From the NCBI RefSeq assembly GCF_013391805.1, contig NZ_CP058364.1:2237501-2301500 (forward strand): a DNA stretch of 64,000 bases, written 5' to 3'. The notes beneath the pieces are model-generated. The model searched no databases. It was not told the origin of the DNA and saw nothing but the letters and a program-made list of their open reading frames with translations. Of the stretch, positions 26,060-34,121 are shown in pieces (positions within the stretch are counted from its first letter, which is position 1; every line of letters begins with the position of its first letter). Source of the DNA: Galbibacter sp. BG1 (GTDB lineage Bacteria; Bacteroidota; Bacteroidia; Flavobacteriales; Flavobacteriaceae). The translations under genes were made by a program, and so were the position numbers.

Positions 26060-27217
26060 ATGGACGCTTTAAGAAAAAAGTTAGATCAACTAAAAAAGCC
26101 TTTTAATAAAGGTGAGAAGTGGGAGAAATTTGCTCCTGCAATTAATGCATTCGATACCTTTTTGTATGTGCCAAATCATACAACAAAAGAAGGAGCACAC
26201 ATTCGAGATGCAGTAGATTTAAAAAGAACAATGATTACCGTTGTGTTGGCGTTACTTCCCGCGTTATTCTACGGAATTTACAATGCAGGATACCAACATT
26301 TTTCTCAGCTTGGGGAAGCATTTACTTTTTGGGATGCTTTTGCTCACGGAGCTTGGAAAATCATTCCAATGGTGGTGGTTTCCTATGCAGTAGGACTTGG
26401 GATTGAGTTTGTATTTGCTATTTATAGGGGTCATGAGGTGAATGAAGGTTATTTGGTAACCGGACTTTTAATCCCGATGATCATGCCCGTAGATATGCCA
26501 CTTTGGATGGTTGCAGTATCGGTAGCTTTTGCCGTTTTAATCGGGAAAGAAGCTTTTGGTGGTACAGGAATGAATATTTTAAACCCAGCGCTTACAGCTC
26601 GGGCTTTTGCTTTCTTTGCATATCCAACATTTATGTCGGGTAACAAAGTATGGGTTTCAGAAGCTTCGAATGTAGATGCTATTTCTGGGGAAACTATTTT
26701 AGGAACCCTTGCTGCTGGTAAAGATGTGGCTTACAATTCTTGGTCGATGTTCTCTGGGGCTATACCAGGGTCTATTGCAGAAACGTCTACTTTACTGATT
26801 TTGGTAGGAGCTGCTGTTCTTATCTTAACTGGTGTAGGTAGCTGGAGAATTATTTTAGGAGGTGCCATTGGGGCTGCTTTTATGGGATTTTTATTCAATC
26901 TTTGGAGCGCCAACGAATTAATGGCTTTTCCATGGTACCAACAATTAATTGTAGGTGGATTTGCATTCGGACTTGTTTTTATGGCAACCGACCCTGTGTC
27001 GGCAGCGCAAACGCTTAAAGGAAAATGGATCTACGGAATCTTAATCGGAATCTTCAGTATAATGATTCGTGTGTTCAATCCGGCATATCCAGAAGGTGTT
27101 ATGTTGGCCATTCTTTTAATGAATGTTTTTGCACCAACAATCGATCACTACGTGATTCAATCTAGTGTAAAAAGAAGAAAGAAACGTTTATCTACCGTAG
27201 CGGTAAAATCAGCATAA
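26060..27217 (+). CDS. nqrB: Na+-translocating NADH:quinone reductase subunit B
   Basis: Membrane subunit with about ten spans carrying one covalent FMN and forming part of the sodium path. 385 residues. GKEAFGGTGMNILNPALTARAF (about 162-183) is a family hallmark. The FMN attachment site appears as DAISGETILG with Thr212; the common form is SGAT, so Ala is replaced by Glu here. GSIAETSTL and FMATDPVSA follow. It starts 13 bases after nqrA. Confidence 0.97.
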   Translation: MDALRKKLDQLKKPFNKGEKWEKFAPAINAFDTFLYVPNHTTKEGAHIRDAVDLKRTMITVVLALLPALFYGIYNAGYQHFSQLGEAFTFWDAFAHGAWKIIPMVVVSYAVGLGIEFVFAIYRGHEVNEGYLVTGLLIPMIMPVDMPLWMVAVSVAFAVLIGKEAFGGTGMNILNPALTARAFAFFAYPTFMSGNKVWVSEASNVDAISGETILGTLAAGKDVAYNSWSMFSGAIPGSIAETSTLLILVGAAVLILTGVGSWRIILGGAIGAAFMGFLFNLWSANELMAFPWYQQLIVGGFAFGLVFMATDPVSAAQTLKGKWIYGILIGIFSIMIRVFNPAYPEGVMLAILLMNVFAPTIDHYVIQSSVKRRKKRLSTVAVKSA

Positions 27218-27219
27218 TT

Positions 27220-27942
27220 ATGAACAGAGATAGTAACGCATATACATTTATATTTGCTGCAATTATGGTTGTTGTGGTAGCTTCAGCATTGGCTTTTGCT
27301 GCTACGTCTTTGCAACCTATTCAAGCAAAGAATGTAAGAATTGAGAAAATGCAAAATATTCTGGCTACTATAGGGGTAGAAGCTTCCAAAGAAGAAGCAC
27401 AGGATACCTATAATAAGTATATTAAAGAAGAGGTTGCATTAGATAAAAATGGAGAGGTTAAACCAGATGTAAGTGCATTTGAGATCGATCTTGCTAAAGA
27501 ATTGAAGAAATCTGATGATGAGCAGAGCTTTCCGCTTTATATTGCAGATGTTGAAGGGAAAAAATATTATGTAATTCCGCTTCGTGGATCTGGACTTTGG
27601 GATGCAATCTGGGGATATATCTCCCTTAAAGATGATATCAATACGGTTAAAGGAGCAGTTTTCGATCATAAAGGGGAAACACCTGGTTTAGGAGCCGAAA
27701 TTACACAAGCTTGGTTTCAGCAACGTTTTGAAGACGAAAAGATTTACGATGACTCTGGGAATTTTGTAGGGGTTTCTGTGGTAAAAGGATATTCCGGAGG
27801 AAATGATAAAGACGATAATGCTGTAGATGCAATTTCTGGAGCTACAATTACTGGTGATGGTGTTACAGATATGATTTCAAAAAGATTGAAATACTATCTT
27901 CCATACCTAAAGAAACAGAATGTTAACGTCGCTTTAAACTAA
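27220..27942 (+). CDS. nqrC: Na+-translocating NADH:quinone reductase subunit C
   Basis: Periplasm-facing FMN subunit anchored by one N-terminal membrane helix (about residues 9-30). 240 residues. The flavinylation motif DAISGATITGDG is intact, with Thr209 as the FMN-carrying residue attached by ApbE. GLWDAIWGYI and DHKGETPGLGAEI are further family hallmarks. Two bases separate it from nqrB, six from nqrD. Confidence 0.97.
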   Translation: MNRDSNAYTFIFAAIMVVVVASALAFAATSLQPIQAKNVRIEKMQNILATIGVEASKEEAQDTYNKYIKEEVALDKNGEVKPDVSAFEIDLAKELKKSDDEQSFPLYIADVEGKKYYVIPLRGSGLWDAIWGYISLKDDINTVKGAVFDHKGETPGLGAEITQAWFQQRFEDEKIYDDSGNFVGVSVVKGYSGGNDKDDNAVDAISGATITGDGVTDMISKRLKYYLPYLKKQNVNVALN

Positions 27943-27948
27943 ATTATA

Positions 27949-28671
27949 ATGGCTGATACAAAAAACAAAAAAGAAAAATCACCAGTGGTGCTTTTTGTTG
28001 CTGAAGAAAAAGAGCCGCTTTTATCTAAAAAGAACAGAAAATTATTATCAGATCCTTTAAATGATAATAACCCAATTACAGTACAAGTATTAGGGATATG
28101 TTCTGCGCTTGCAATTACAGTGCAATTGAAACCTTCTATAGTGATGGCTATTGCTGTAATGGTGGTAATGGCGTGTAGTAACGTAATTGTTTCGCTAATT
28201 AGAAACTTAATCCCAAACCGTATTCGTATCATCGTTCAATTGGTGGTAGTGGCAGCCTTAGTAATTTTGGTGAACGAGGTATTAAAAGCTTTCGCTTACG
28301 ATGTGAGTAAAGAACTTTCGGTTTTCGTAGGGCTTATTATTACCAACTGTATTGTGATGGGACGTTTGGAAGCTTTCGCTTTGGGTAACGGTCCATGGAA
28401 ATCTTTCTTAGATGGAATTGGGAACGCAGCTGGTTATGGTTTAATACTTATCATTGTTGCTTTTTTCCGTGAACTTTTAGGTTCTGGTAAGTTATTAGGT
28501 TTCGAAGTTCTTGGGCATAAAGGAGCTACTGTTGCAGAGTCTACAGGACTTTATGCTATGGGGTACGAAAATAACGGACTTATGTTATTGTCGCCAGCTG
28601 CCTTATTGGTTGTGGGTGTAATTATATGGGTGCAGCGTTCAAGAAATAGAGAACTAATCGAAAAAAATTAA
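27949..28671 (+). CDS. nqrD: Na+-translocating NADH:quinone reductase subunit D
   Basis: Membrane subunit that with NqrE holds the intramembrane iron site. 240 residues, about 22 more than the Vibrio protein at the N-terminus; this extra segment is charged ([19 protein letters not shown]). The iron-ligand cysteines are seen at Cys51 (VLGICSALA) and Cys134 ([13 protein letters not shown]), each offset by 22 from the Vibrio positions. Confidence 0.96.
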   Translation: MADTKNKKEKSPVVLFVAEEKEPLLSKKNRKLLSDPLNDNNPITVQVLGICSALAITVQLKPSIVMAIAVMVVMACSNVIVSLIRNLIPNRIRIIVQLVVVAALVILVNEVLKAFAYDVSKELSVFVGLIITNCIVMGRLEAFALGNGPWKSFLDGIGNAAGYGLILIIVAFFRELLGSGKLLGFEVLGHKGATVAESTGLYAMGYENNGLMLLSPAALLVVGVIIWVQRSRNRELIEKN

Positions 28672-28700
28672 GCAACACGCTTTTCAAAAAACATTAAAAA

Positions 28701-29315
28701 ATGGAATACGTAAACCTTTTTGTAAGAAGTATTTTTATTGAGAACATGATTTTTGCCTATTTCTTAGGGATGTGTTCTTATCTGGCTGTATCCAAAACAG
28801 TAAAAACGGCTGTTGGTTTAGGAGCTGCGGTTATATTCGTTTTGGCCATTACAGTGCCAATAAACTTTTTACTGGATAATTATTTGTTAAAACCTGGTGC
28901 TTTAACTTGGTTGAGTCCAGAGTACGCAAACATTGACCTTAGCTTCTTAAGCTTTATCATGTTTATTGCGGTTATTGCATCTATGGTACAATTGGTGGAA
29001 ATGATTGTAGAAAAATTTGCTCCTGCACTTTACGGAGCTCTTGGTATCTTTTTGCCGCTAATTGCTGTAAACTGTGCGATTCTTGGGGGATCTTTATTTA
29101 TGCAACAAAAAGACTTCGGAGGTGTATCAGAAGCTGCCGTTTATGGATTGGGATCTGGTGTTGGTTGGTTCTTGGCCATTCTTGCCATAGCAGCCATTAG
29201 AGAGAAAATTACTTATTCAAATGTTCCCGCTCCATTGCGCGGACTTGGAATCACTTTTATCATAACGGGACTTATGGCGCTTGGTTTCATGAGTTTTATG
29301 GGAATTAAATTATAA
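28701..29315 (+). CDS. nqrE: Na+-translocating NADH:quinone reductase subunit E
   Basis: Six-helix membrane subunit, inverted-topology partner of NqrD. 204 residues, usual length. The two iron-ligand cysteines are Cys25 ([12 protein letters not shown]) and Cys125 ([14 protein letters not shown]). [25 protein letters not shown] is the family signature. Confidence 0.97.
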   Translation: MEYVNLFVRSIFIENMIFAYFLGMCSYLAVSKTVKTAVGLGAAVIFVLAITVPINFLLDNYLLKPGALTWLSPEYANIDLSFLSFIMFIAVIASMVQLVEMIVEKFAPALYGALGIFLPLIAVNCAILGGSLFMQQKDFGGVSEAAVYGLGSGVGWFLAILAIAAIREKITYSNVPAPLRGLGITFIITGLMALGFMSFMGIKL

Positions 29316-29335
29316 ATCTTATCAGTTAAAAGCAT

Positions 29336-30628
29336 ATGGATTATTCAGTAATCATAGCAAGTTTAGTAGTATTTTTAGCACTTATATTTTTATTGGTGGT
29401 AATTTTATTGGCAGCGAAAGCGAAACTTGTTCCTTCGGGTCCTGTTACCTTAAAAATTAACGGAGAGAAAGATGTAGAAGTTTCTTCTGGTGGAACATTG
29501 CTTTCTACCTTAGGGAATAATAAAATATTCTTGCCATCTGCCTGTGGTGGCGGTGGAACTTGTATACAGTGTAAATGTATCGTAGAAGAAGGAGGAGGGC
29601 AAATACTCCCTACAGAAGAGCCACACTTCACCCGTAAGGAAATAGCAGAAGGTTGGCGTCTTGGTTGTCAGGTGAAAGTAAAACAAGATATGGTTATCGA
29701 AGTACCTGAAGAGGTTTTCGGTATTAAAAAATGGGAAGCAGAAGTGGTTCGTAACTGGAACGTTGCTTCTTTTATTAAAGAGTTTGTAGTGCGTATTCCA
29801 GAAGATATGGATTACCAAGCGGGAGGATATATTCAAATTGAAATTCCACCGTGCGAAATTAAGTACGAAGATGTTGATATTACAGCACACCCAGAGGAGC
29901 ACGACGATCCTAAGAAATTTCAATTGGAATGGGATAAGTTTAACTTATGGCCGCTTGTAATGAAAAATACAGAAACAGTAGAAAGAGCCTACTCTATGGC
30001 TTCTTACCCTGCTGAAGGAAGGGATATTATGTTGAACGTTCGTATTGCTACCCCACCATGGGATCGCAACAAAAACGGATGGATGGACGTAAATCCGGGG
30101 ATTGCTTCATCTTATATCTTTGCTAAAAAGCCTGGTGATAAAGTAGTTATTTCTGGACCTTACGGAGAGTTCTTTATAAACCACAGTGAAGCAGAAATGC
30201 TATACGTTGGAGGGGGAGCTGGAATGGCGCCAATGCGTTCGCATTTGTATCACCTTTTCAAAACCCTAAAAACGGGAAGAAAAGTTACTTATTGGTATGG
30301 TGGGCGTTCTAAAAGAGAGCTTTTCTATATGGAGCACTTTAGAGAATTGGAAAGAGAATTCCCTAACTTTAAGTTTTATATTGCCCTTTCTGAACCTTTG
30401 GAAGAAGATAACTGGAAAGTTAAAGATAGCTTAGATGCTGAAGGAGATGGTTTTGTAGGGTTTGTTCACCAAGTTGTTATTGATAACTACTTGAATCATC
30501 ATGATGCTCCGGAGGATATAGAGTTCTACTTCTGCGGACCTCCATTGATGAACAAAGCGGTTGAAAAAATGTGTGACGATTTTGGTGTTCCACCAGAAAA
30601 CGTACGTTTCGACGACTTTGGAGGATAA
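29336..30628 (+). CDS. nqrF: Na+-translocating NADH:quinone reductase subunit F
   Basis: NADH-oxidising subunit. 430 residues: one N-terminal membrane helix (5-27), a [2Fe-2S] ferredoxin domain with Cys70, Cys76, Cys79 and Cys111 (the same numbers as in Vibrio), an FAD domain with RAYSMASYP, and an NADH domain with [13 protein letters not shown] and a C-terminal [13 protein letters not shown]. Last nqr gene before a strong terminator. Confidence 0.97.
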   Translation: MDYSVIIASLVVFLALIFLLVVILLAAKAKLVPSGPVTLKINGEKDVEVSSGGTLLSTLGNNKIFLPSACGGGGTCIQCKCIVEEGGGQILPTEEPHFTRKEIAEGWRLGCQVKVKQDMVIEVPEEVFGIKKWEAEVVRNWNVASFIKEFVVRIPEDMDYQAGGYIQIEIPPCEIKYEDVDITAHPEEHDDPKKFQLEWDKFNLWPLVMKNTETVERAYSMASYPAEGRDIMLNVRIATPPWDRNKNGWMDVNPGIASSYIFAKKPGDKVVISGPYGEFFINHSEAEMLYVGGGAGMAPMRSHLYHLFKTLKTGRKVTYWYGGRSKRELFYMEHFRELEREFPNFKFYIALSEPLEEDNWKVKDSLDAEGDGFVGFVHQVVIDNYLNHHDAPEDIEFYFCGPPLMNKAVEKMCDDFGVPPENVRFDDFGG

Positions 30629-30660
30629 AAGTTAGAAATAAATTTTTATAGATATAAAAA

Positions 30661-30697
30661 AGACCATTTAGTTGAACTAAATGGTCTTTTTGTTTTT
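30661..30697 (+). terminator. nqr operon terminator
   Basis: Stem AGACCATTTAGT (30661-30672) with ACTAAATGGTCT (30676-30687), three-base loop, then TTTTGTTTTT. Confidence 0.9.
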
Positions 30698-30814
30698 AAA
30701 TGTTGTCTTGTCCTCAAATACATGTATTTATATTTAACGCTATAAAAAACTATATTGTTTTGTTTTTGAAATGGATGCTTCAGAATAAATAAAATAGGAT
30801 CAGAAAGATTTACG

Positions 30815-30822
30815 TACTTTTG
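30815..30822 (+). promoter_or_regulatory. -7 promoter element before the small gene and apbE
   Basis: TACTTTTG, matching TAnnTTTG, about 50 bases before the ATG at 30873. It suggests that the small gene and apbE have their own promoter after the nqr terminator. Confidence 0.45.
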
Positions 30823-30872
30823 TTCGAAGATTAAGAAGCTATTCTAGTATTGCAATATTGAAGACTTAATAT

Positions 30873-31232
30873 ATGTCGCACGAATTTACAGAACAAGAAT
30901 TACATAACTTAGCCATGAACGTAGTTGGCAAGGATCTGGAGAAACAAGGTTTCGAATTTATGTCTGTAAATAGTCAGCTCAAGAAAGACCCACAGTTTGT
31001 ATGTCTAAAAAATAAAAAGCTTCACTTCGTCGTTGTAAAGGCAATTCTTTATCCTGAAAATCCTCAGAAATATAATGTTACCTTTATGGAAACCATGAAG
31101 GAACATGCTTTAAAATTTAAGGCACGAACTTATTTTGCTGGGGTAGGAATAGCAAATGCAAAAAATTATGAAGCACCGCTCAAAAAAGGGGAAAAATATA
31201 TAATCAATTATAATGGTATTACAGAAATTTAA
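30873..31232 (+). CDS. Conserved small protein next to nqr and apbE
   Basis: 119 residues, cytoplasmic by look (no signal or membrane span). Proteins at this place in related genomes are often labelled as NqrF, which cannot be right since the true NqrF is intact upstream and this protein has no cofactor motif. The segment DPQFVCLKNKKLHFVVVKA (about residues 39-57) resembles the core of YraN/PD-(D/E)xK folds (D, hydrophobic strand, FVxVK), with Val where the catalytic acidic residue would be; this is my inference. Its 3' end overlaps apbE by 20 bases, suggesting coupled translation and a role linked to Nqr or flavin attachment. Confidence 0.75.
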   Translation: MSHEFTEQELHNLAMNVVGKDLEKQGFEFMSVNSQLKKDPQFVCLKNKKLHFVVVKAILYPENPQKYNVTFMETMKEHALKFKARTYFAGVGIANAKNYEAPLKKGEKYIINYNGITEI

Positions 31233-32256
31233 TCAATTTTTTACATTTTGTCTTTTCCTAATTGTGCTTTCTACTGGCTGCTCTACCACGGATGAGGATG
31301 CTAATTACAAAACAGAACAAGGATATGCCTTGGGTACCACCTATAGCATAAAATACGAGGTAAAAAACGATTCAGTTAACCTTAAAAAACAAATTGAAGC
31401 TGTCTTTGATAGTGTAAACGCTTCTATGTCTACCTATTTGCCAACTTCTGATATTTCTGCCATTAACCGCGGCGATTCCACCATTGTAGTCGATAAATAC
31501 TTTAGGGAGGTTTATACCACAGCTAAAGAGATTTGGCGTAAAACCAATGGTTTTTTCGATCCGACCATTGGAGCTTTGGCAAACGCTTGGGGCTTCGGTC
31601 CAGAGATGGCCATAAATGATATGAAAAGCGAAGAAGTGGACAGCTTATTAGAATTTACTGGTTTCGATAAGGTATTTATGTCTTCAGATAATAGGGTTAT
31701 CAAGGAAAAAAAGAACATTTACCTAGACTTTAATGCTTTGGCCAAGGGCTATACGATTGATTTAATAGGGCGCATGTTTGATAGAAATGGGGTTGAAAAT
31801 TACCTCATTGAAGTTGGAGGGGAAATCTTAACTAGAGGAAATAGTAAAAATACCAGTAAAGTAAAAAATTGGGTGGTTGCTATTGATAGTCCAATTCAAG
31901 ACAATGAACAGCGTGTGTTAATTGCCAAAGTGAAGTTGGAAGATAAGGCCATGGCGACCAGTGGAAATTACCGCAAGTTTAGAATTGACAAAAAGACAGG
32001 GGAACATTACGTTCATATTATCAATCCGCTTACGGGGTATCCACAAAAAAGTAACGTTCTAAGTGTCTCGGTTGTTGCTAAAACATGTATGGTGGCCGAT
32101 GCTTATGCCACTGCACTTATGGTAATGCCTTTGGATAAAGCTAAGGAATTATTAAAATCTACTCCTTCTATCGATGCATACATTATTAGTGCTGATAAAG
32201 ATGGAGATCTTGTGGAATACAAAACCAGTGGTTTTCAGGAGCTTCTTTTGGATTAG
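31213..32256 (+). CDS. apbE: FAD:protein FMN transferase
   Basis: Attaches FMN by a phosphoester bond to Thr in SGxT motifs, as in NqrB and NqrC. 347 residues. A lipoprotein signal ends LSTGC (Cys23), so the enzyme is membrane-anchored outside the cytoplasm where NqrC faces. The ApbE motifs are YALGTTYSI, GFFDPTIGAL, LDFNALAKGYTIDLI, YLIEVGGEI, ATSGNYR and HIINPLTGYP. It overlaps the small gene upstream; location right after nqrA-F says its main targets are NqrB Thr212 and NqrC Thr209. Confidence 0.95.
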   Translation: MVLQKFNQFFTFCLFLIVLSTGCSTTDEDANYKTEQGYALGTTYSIKYEVKNDSVNLKKQIEAVFDSVNASMSTYLPTSDISAINRGDSTIVVDKYFREVYTTAKEIWRKTNGFFDPTIGALANAWGFGPEMAINDMKSEEVDSLLEFTGFDKVFMSSDNRVIKEKKNIYLDFNALAKGYTIDLIGRMFDRNGVENYLIEVGGEILTRGNSKNTSKVKNWVVAIDSPIQDNEQRVLIAKVKLEDKAMATSGNYRKFRIDKKTGEHYVHIINPLTGYPQKSNVLSVSVVAKTCMVADAYATALMVMPLDKAKELLKSTPSIDAYIISADKDGDLVEYKTSGFQELLLD

Positions 32257-32262
32257 ATGAAT

Positions 32263-33036
32263 CTATTGTGCTGGTTTATGGCAAACAGGTAAGATTTCAT
32301 TAGGGTTTAAAGAGTATTTTTTAATTTCTTCGGAAGTTAATTTTGTTTGATAAGTCACTTCATCCACTTTAAACCCTACTTTTCTAAGCCGATCGAAGTA
32401 ATCCAGGCCATATACCCTTACATGATCGTATTGGCCAAAGATTTCGGCTCTTTTTTGTCGGTCGGTTATACTGTCATCTTCAAAAGTTTCATTTCTATGG
32501 ATATCTTGCGGAATTTGAAATATACCCCAGCCACCGGGCTTCATAACCCGATATAACTCTTCCATCGCTTTTTTATCGTCTTTAATATGTTCCAGCACAT
32601 GGTTGCATAAAATTACATCGTATGCATTGTCTTCAAAAGGAAGGTTGCATATATCCGCTTTTACATCTGCCAAAGGAGATTCTAGGTCTGTGGTCGTGTA
32701 ATCAATGTTCTTAAGCTTTTTAAAACGCTTAAAAAATGCTTGTTCCGGTGCAAAATGGAGTAATTTAATTGGGTCGCTAAAAAAGGTTGTTTCGTTTTGT
32801 AAATACAACCAAAGCAATCTATGGCGTTCTAATGAAAGAGTTCCTGGTGCCAATACATTATTTCGCTGTGTACCGTATCCGTAGGGCAAAAAAGATTTAA
32901 AACTTTTTCCGTCAATGGGATCAGTGTAAGTATCTCCTTTGTAAATGGTAACAATGATAGGTCTTATCCAGTAGCTTAATTTAATAAGCAAGGGTCTGGG
33001 AACGGTGTTTAAAATAAATTTAAAAAGCTTTTTCAA
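32263..33036 (-). CDS. Class I SAM-dependent methyltransferase
   Basis: 257 residues, starting at TTG (33034-33036); a stop codon lies in frame shortly upstream and no ATG fits. The Methyltransf_11-type core is visible: LLHFAPEQAF in place of motif I, DYTTTDLESPLADVKADICNLPFEDNAYDVILCNHVLEHI, and LYRVMKPGGWGIFQIP. The N-terminus has a weak hydrophobic start. The substrate is unknown. It follows map by seven bases and ends six bases from the convergent apbE. Confidence 0.85.
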   Translation of the reverse strand: MKKLFKFILNTVPRPLLIKLSYWIRPIIVTIYKGDTYTDPIDGKSFKSFLPYGYGTQRNNVLAPGTLSLERHRLLWLYLQNETTFFSDPIKLLHFAPEQAFFKRFKKLKNIDYTTTDLESPLADVKADICNLPFEDNAYDVILCNHVLEHIKDDKKAMEELYRVMKPGGWGIFQIPQDIHRNETFEDDSITDRQKRAEIFGQYDHVRVYGLDYFDRLRKVGFKVDEVTYQTKLTSEEIKKYSLNPNEILPVCHKPAQ

Positions 33037-33043
33037 CTTAAGT

Positions 33044-33865
33044 TTAGCTGTTTGCTATTAGGTGATTTTTAAACTCGTCTTCTTCATTGCTTTCTATTCC
33101 CAAAGCATCATAAATGTATTTAAAGGTAGAAAGAATTTCCGGTTTCCCGTCGATTAGAGCTACATCATGTTCGAAATGAGCGCTTGGTTTGCCATCTGCA
33201 GTTACAATGGTCCAGCCGTCCTTAAGTTGTTTTATGCGGTGTGTCCCCAAGTTTATCATAGGCTCTATAGCAACCACCATACCATCTAAGAACTTTTTAC
33301 CACGCCCACGTTTACCGTAGTTTGGCATCTCTGGGTCTTCGTGCATTTTTTTTCCTAAACCATGTCCTACCAATTCGCGTACAACTCCGTATCCATTCTT
33401 TTCGCAAAAATCCTGAATGGCAAAGCCTACATCCCCAACTCGGTTTCCTTTTTTAAATTCACGAATTCCTATATACAAAGATTCTTTGGTAATTTCTAAA
33501 AGCTTCTTGGTTTCTGGTTCTACTTCCCCGATTTCAAAAGTATAGGCATGATCTCCGTAGAATCCATTTTTTAAAGCACCACAATCAATAGACACTATAT
33601 CTCCTTCTTTAAGCGGGGTATCTGTTGGAAGGCCGTGAACAACGGCTTCGTTGGTGCTGGTAAGTAGGGTAGAAGGACAACCGTATAAGCCTAAAAAACC
33701 AGGCTCGGCTCCTTGTTCGCGAATGTATTCTTCTGCAATTTTATCTAAATATTTGGTAGTTACACCCGGCTTTAACTCGGTGGCCAACATTCCTAAGGTC
33801 TTAGAAACTATAAGCGCGCTTTCTCTCATGATTTCAATTTCCTCGAGTGTCTTTATTTGGATCAT
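33044..33865 (-). CDS. map: Type I methionine aminopeptidase
   Basis: Removes the N-terminal Met from new proteins. I start at the ATG at 33865 (MIQIKTLEEIEIM), 273 residues; the longer reading adds a stretch not seen in the family. Metal ligands are in DIVSIDCGALKNGFYGDHAYTF (two Asp), VGHGLGKKMHEDP (His), AIEPMI (Glu) and HFEHDVAL (Glu region). A C-terminal tail of about 20 residues extends past the catalytic core. A promoter element lies upstream; the methyltransferase gene follows. Confidence 0.96.
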   Translation of the reverse strand: MIQIKTLEEIEIMRESALIVSKTLGMLATELKPGVTTKYLDKIAEEYIREQGAEPGFLGLYGCPSTLLTSTNEAVVHGLPTDTPLKEGDIVSIDCGALKNGFYGDHAYTFEIGEVEPETKKLLEITKESLYIGIREFKKGNRVGDVGFAIQDFCEKNGYGVVRELVGHGLGKKMHEDPEMPNYGKRGRGKKFLDGMVVAIEPMINLGTHRIKQLKDGWTIVTADGKPSAHFEHDVALIDGKPEILSTFKYIYDALGIESNEEDEFKNHLIANS

Positions 33866-33922
33866 CTTGCGTATTTTTAAACTTGAAACTATCTTTTGAA
33901 ACGTTAATCGCATAATAAGATG

Positions 33923-33930
33923 CAAAAATA
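33923..33930 (-). promoter_or_regulatory. -7 promoter element for map
   Basis: Minus strand TATTTTTG, matching TAnnTTTG, about 58 bases before the map ATG. Confidence 0.4.
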
Positions 33931-34063
33931 AGTATTATTTTTTGTTTTGTAGTTCTTAATGCTTTCAGTTTGTTTTAAAACCAATAAAACGGAAGGTTCG
34001 GCATTTTTAGTTTCAAATGAGGGAAATGTACCAAATAAAAAATTATAAGGATGAATAGAAACT

Positions 34064-34102
34064 AAAAAAGGACTATCTCATGTACTGAAATAATCCTTTT
34101 TT
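34064..34102 (-). terminator. Probable terminator of the M1 peptidase gene
   Basis: Arms AAAAAAGGA (34064-34072) and TCCTTTTTT (34094-34102) pair, with a long loop; AT-rich arm, so a weak terminator at best. Confidence 0.4.
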
Positions 34103-34121
34103 ATTGAATTTTCTAAAGAGT

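Noticed and set aside
30873-31232. A second NqrF subunit
   Set aside because: No ferredoxin, FAD or NADH motif is present, and the full NqrF lies just upstream.
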